Origin: Muribaculaceae bacterium
GTDB lineage: Bacteria > Bacteroidota > Bacteroidia > Bacteroidales > Muribaculaceae
Direction: 5' to 3'
DNA: 7,959 nucleotides
Assembly: GCA_029060585.1 (NCBI GenBank)
Contig: JAIDTS010000426.1
Location: forward strand, 1-7,959
The notes under the pieces were generated by a model that saw only the letters and a program-made list of their open reading frames with translations, ran no database searches and was not told the origin of the DNA. Positions 6,138 through 7,959 of the stretch are shown here, in pieces (the stretch's first letter is position 1; each line of letters starts with the position of its first letter). The translations under genes were made by a program, and so were the position numbers.

Positions 6138-7959
6138 CAGTTCACTTTCCTATATACGAGGTCGATAGCCTCGTAATGGCGGTCAGAGGGATTGTCCCAG
6201 TGCTCCATGATGCCCAAAGGCTCCTTCAGAGGCTTATCGTCTACCTTGTAAACTGTACCACTGGGTGTATTGGGTATGGAAGCAGCCTCGCGCAGATACT
6301 CGTCGCAATAGTTTAGGCTTCCGAATTCGGGCCATTCACCGATTATGAGATCCATTCCGACGGCATCAGCGGCGAGAGGGTCCTGAGATGCGATGATAGA
6401 GCATGCCCAGTCGCCGTTGAAAGGCTCCTTCTGCCATTTGGGGTAGGGAGCTCCGTTGACGTCGCGTGAGCCATAGGTGCCGTCGATGAGAAAGAGCAGG
6501 CACTTGCCGCCAAGGTCCGGATGCGCTATGAAGTCTACGAATGTCTTGTAGCCGGGTTTACCATTACGCTTGTCCTGGCTCACGTTGTTGTGGGCGTTCT
6601 TGCGCCACTGAAGTGCGATGTCGGTGGCTCCATACCAGTTCTTGCCGGTCAGCGTGACGCCGGGTCCGGAATGAGTCTTCAGTAGGGCGCTGTTGATGAC
6701 ATAGTCTGCGTCTACAATACATTTTGCCAGACCTCGCGCCATCTTTCCGTTATCAACCGAATAGGTGAGCGCTTCCGGATAGTATTCGCATTTCAGTCGG
6801 CCCTCACCTCCGATGTTGTCGATGAAAGTTACATCCGGAAACTCGCGGTATATCTTGAAATATATGCTGTCGGTTATGGCTCTGCTTGGCTCGCAAATGA
6901 TGATATCGGCCGGAGCCACACCTCCTTCTTTTACGAGAGACCTGACCAAAGCAAGAGTGACAAAGGGAGAAGAATTGAGTTCGATTGTATCCCGGTGTGT
7001 AATGGCGTTATTCAGGTTAAGCTTGACAGCGATCTTTTCTCCTTTCTTGTATCCTTTATTTCCTTTGCCGTGTCTGAGATTGAAGTTTTTGAACATGGCA
7101 TCCCATCCCTCTTTAGCGTTACCTTTTCCTCCAACTACCGTAACAGTCTCATTGATCATGTCGTCGGCAAGTGTCTGGTCGTTCCAACGGTCTTCTACCC
7201 ATAGCCCGGTGCGACCATCCCATTTCGCTACTCCTGGAGCATGAATCCATGCCACACGACCGGGAACAGCCCCTATTCCCTTTCCTATAGGTTGATTCGG
7301 AGCCAGGAACAGACGTGGATAAACAGGGTTGAACTCTCCGAAGAACATACGTTTTCTATTGACGGCCTGATCAAGGGGCTGAATCGTGGTTGAAGGCCCG
7401 AGATCCGGATCTCTCCAAGCGCAGAGAGACCATACCAATTCTCCTTCCGGCGTTATCTCTATAGCCTGAAGGGGAGCGTTAAGGGTATCCATCGGAGTCT
7501 TGTTCCATTCATTATACCAGTTGTTGACGAGGGTGTTGCCGTTTTTTAGTCTTACGGCTTTCTGAGGTGACGACACTCCGTAATTTGAAAGGTTCTGTTC
7601 CCATATGACGTTGCCTCTCCTGTCGATCTCCTTGACTGTACTTCCTTTACCGACAATAAGAAGATTCCCCGCTTTCCCCACTTCTGAGGCTGACCATGGA
7701 CCAGATATGTTCCATCTGTCGATTTCCTTACCGTCGCTGTTATATTCGGCAACGAAGCCAAGTCCCATATTGGATACGAGAAGCGTACCTTTGGATGTGA
7801 GTCGCGCGTTGCGGAACTGTCCGTGGACGGAGCCATTCTCTGAGACAGGAAGAGGAAATTCCTTAAGTATCCTCAGCGTCGGGATTTCCATAACCACAAC
7901 TTTGGCAGGTTTGTCGTTCTGTACGAAAAGCACCTTATCATCTCCTATAGGTTGTATGG
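6137..7959 (-). CDS. Beta-propeller-like repeat region fused to a DUF362 domain (N-terminus cut by window edge)
   Basis: The frame is open to the right edge, eight codons beyond a GTG at 7933. That GTG looks internal, so the true start and any signal peptide lie outside the window. Residues below are counted from the GTG (598 to the stop). Residues 1-200 contain blade-like repeats with the pattern L..G.LLV.N/G ... EID..G..W: RLTSKGTLLVSN (44-55), GNLLIVGKGSTVKEID (89-104), AVRLKNGNTLVNN (126-138) and ITPEGELVWSL (160-170). They resemble PQQ-like or arylsulfotransferase-like propellers. Residues about 215-598 match DUF362: GRVAWIHAP (225-233), KWDGRTG (237-243), GEKIAVKLNLNN (298-309), LLKTHSGPGVTLTGKNWYG (417-435) and DPLAADAVGMDL (518-529). 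No CxxCxxC iron-sulfur motif is visible, unlike some DUF362 proteins. The biochemical function of DUF362 is unknown to me. The gene precedes the GH2 enzyme by 21 nt, which suggests a linked role in glycan use. Confidence 0.87.
   Translation of the reverse strand, partial: IQPIGDDKVLFVQNDKPAKVVVMEIPTLRILKEFPLPVSENGSVHGQFRNARLTSKGTLLVSNMGLGFVAEYNSDGKEIDRWNISGPWSASEVGKAGNLLIVGKGSTVKEIDRRGNVIWEQNLSNYGVSSPQKAVRLKNGNTLVNNWYNEWNKTPMDTLNAPLQAIEITPEGELVWSLCAWRDPDLGPSTTIQPLDQAVNRKRMFFGEFNPVYPRLFLAPNQPIGKGIGAVPGRVAWIHAPGVAKWDGRTGLWVEDRWNDQTLADDMINETVTVVGGKGNAKEGWDAMFKNFNLRHGKGNKGYKKGEKIAVKLNLNNAITHRDTIELNSSPFVTLALVRSLVKEGGVAPADIIICEPSRAITDSIYFKIYREFPDVTFIDNIGGEGRLKCEYYPEALTYSVDNGKMARGLAKCIVDADYVINSALLKTHSGPGVTLTGKNWYGATDIALQWRKNAHNNVSQDKRNGKPGYKTFVDFIAHPDLGGKCLLFLIDGTYGSRDVNGAPYPKWQKEPFNGDWACSIIASQDPLAADAVGMDLIIGEWPEFGSLNYCDEYLREAASIPNTPSGTVYKVDDKPLKEPLGIMEHWDNPSDRHYEAIDLVYRKVN

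Noticed and set aside
6813..7244. Open frame of 143 codons on the plus strand
   Set aside because: It is antisense to conserved DUF362 sequence and has no family resemblance or start context.
7280..7345. Possible frameshift or lost stop creating the propeller-DUF362 fusion
   Set aside because: Both halves are in the same frame, with sensible sequence through the junction and no stop or homopolymer slip visible. An assembly error cannot be fully excluded.
7931..7933. GTG at 7933 as start of the propeller-DUF362 protein
   Set aside because: The frame stays open upstream to the window edge, and the codons before it continue the same kind of sequence (IQPIGDDKV). There is no signal peptide after it, so the gene is treated as truncated.

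Overview
The window looks like a piece of a Bacteroidota (Bacteroidales-type) chromosome of intermediate GC. The evidence is a SusC-family TonB-dependent receptor, a secreted five-domain GH2 glycosidase, a DUF362 protein, a Bacteroidota-type promoter (TTG / TATCTTTG) and A-rich start regions without a Shine-Dalgarno sequence. A gut commensal such as a Muribaculaceae or Prevotella relative is plausible, but the sequence alone does not fix the genus.

All three genes lie on the minus strand, so biological order runs from right to left. (1) Positions 7959-6137 hold a protein truncated at the window edge: an N-terminal repeat region resembling a beta-propeller joined in one frame to a DUF362 domain. 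(2) After 21 bases comes a complete 940-residue secreted GH2 enzyme of LacZ-like architecture (6115-3293); the two genes probably form one operon. (3) A 333-base AT-rich intergenic region (3292-2960) carries a weak hairpin plus T-tract terminator, an overlapping promoter and a leader of about 165 nt with potential RNA structure. (4) A SusC-like receptor starts at 2959 and runs off the left edge after 986 codons; a SusD partner would be expected just beyond.

Taken together this looks like part of a polysaccharide utilisation locus. The SusC receptor would import glycan fragments across the outer membrane, the GH2 enzyme would trim beta-linked sugars in the periplasm or at the surface, and the propeller-DUF362 protein has no known role but is co-transcribed with the glycosidase. 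The less ordinary parts are the propeller-DUF362 fusion and the compact terminator/promoter/leader unit ahead of susC. I found no RNA genes, CRISPR arrays, insertion sequences or phage genes. The long open frames on the plus strand are antisense shadows of these genes.
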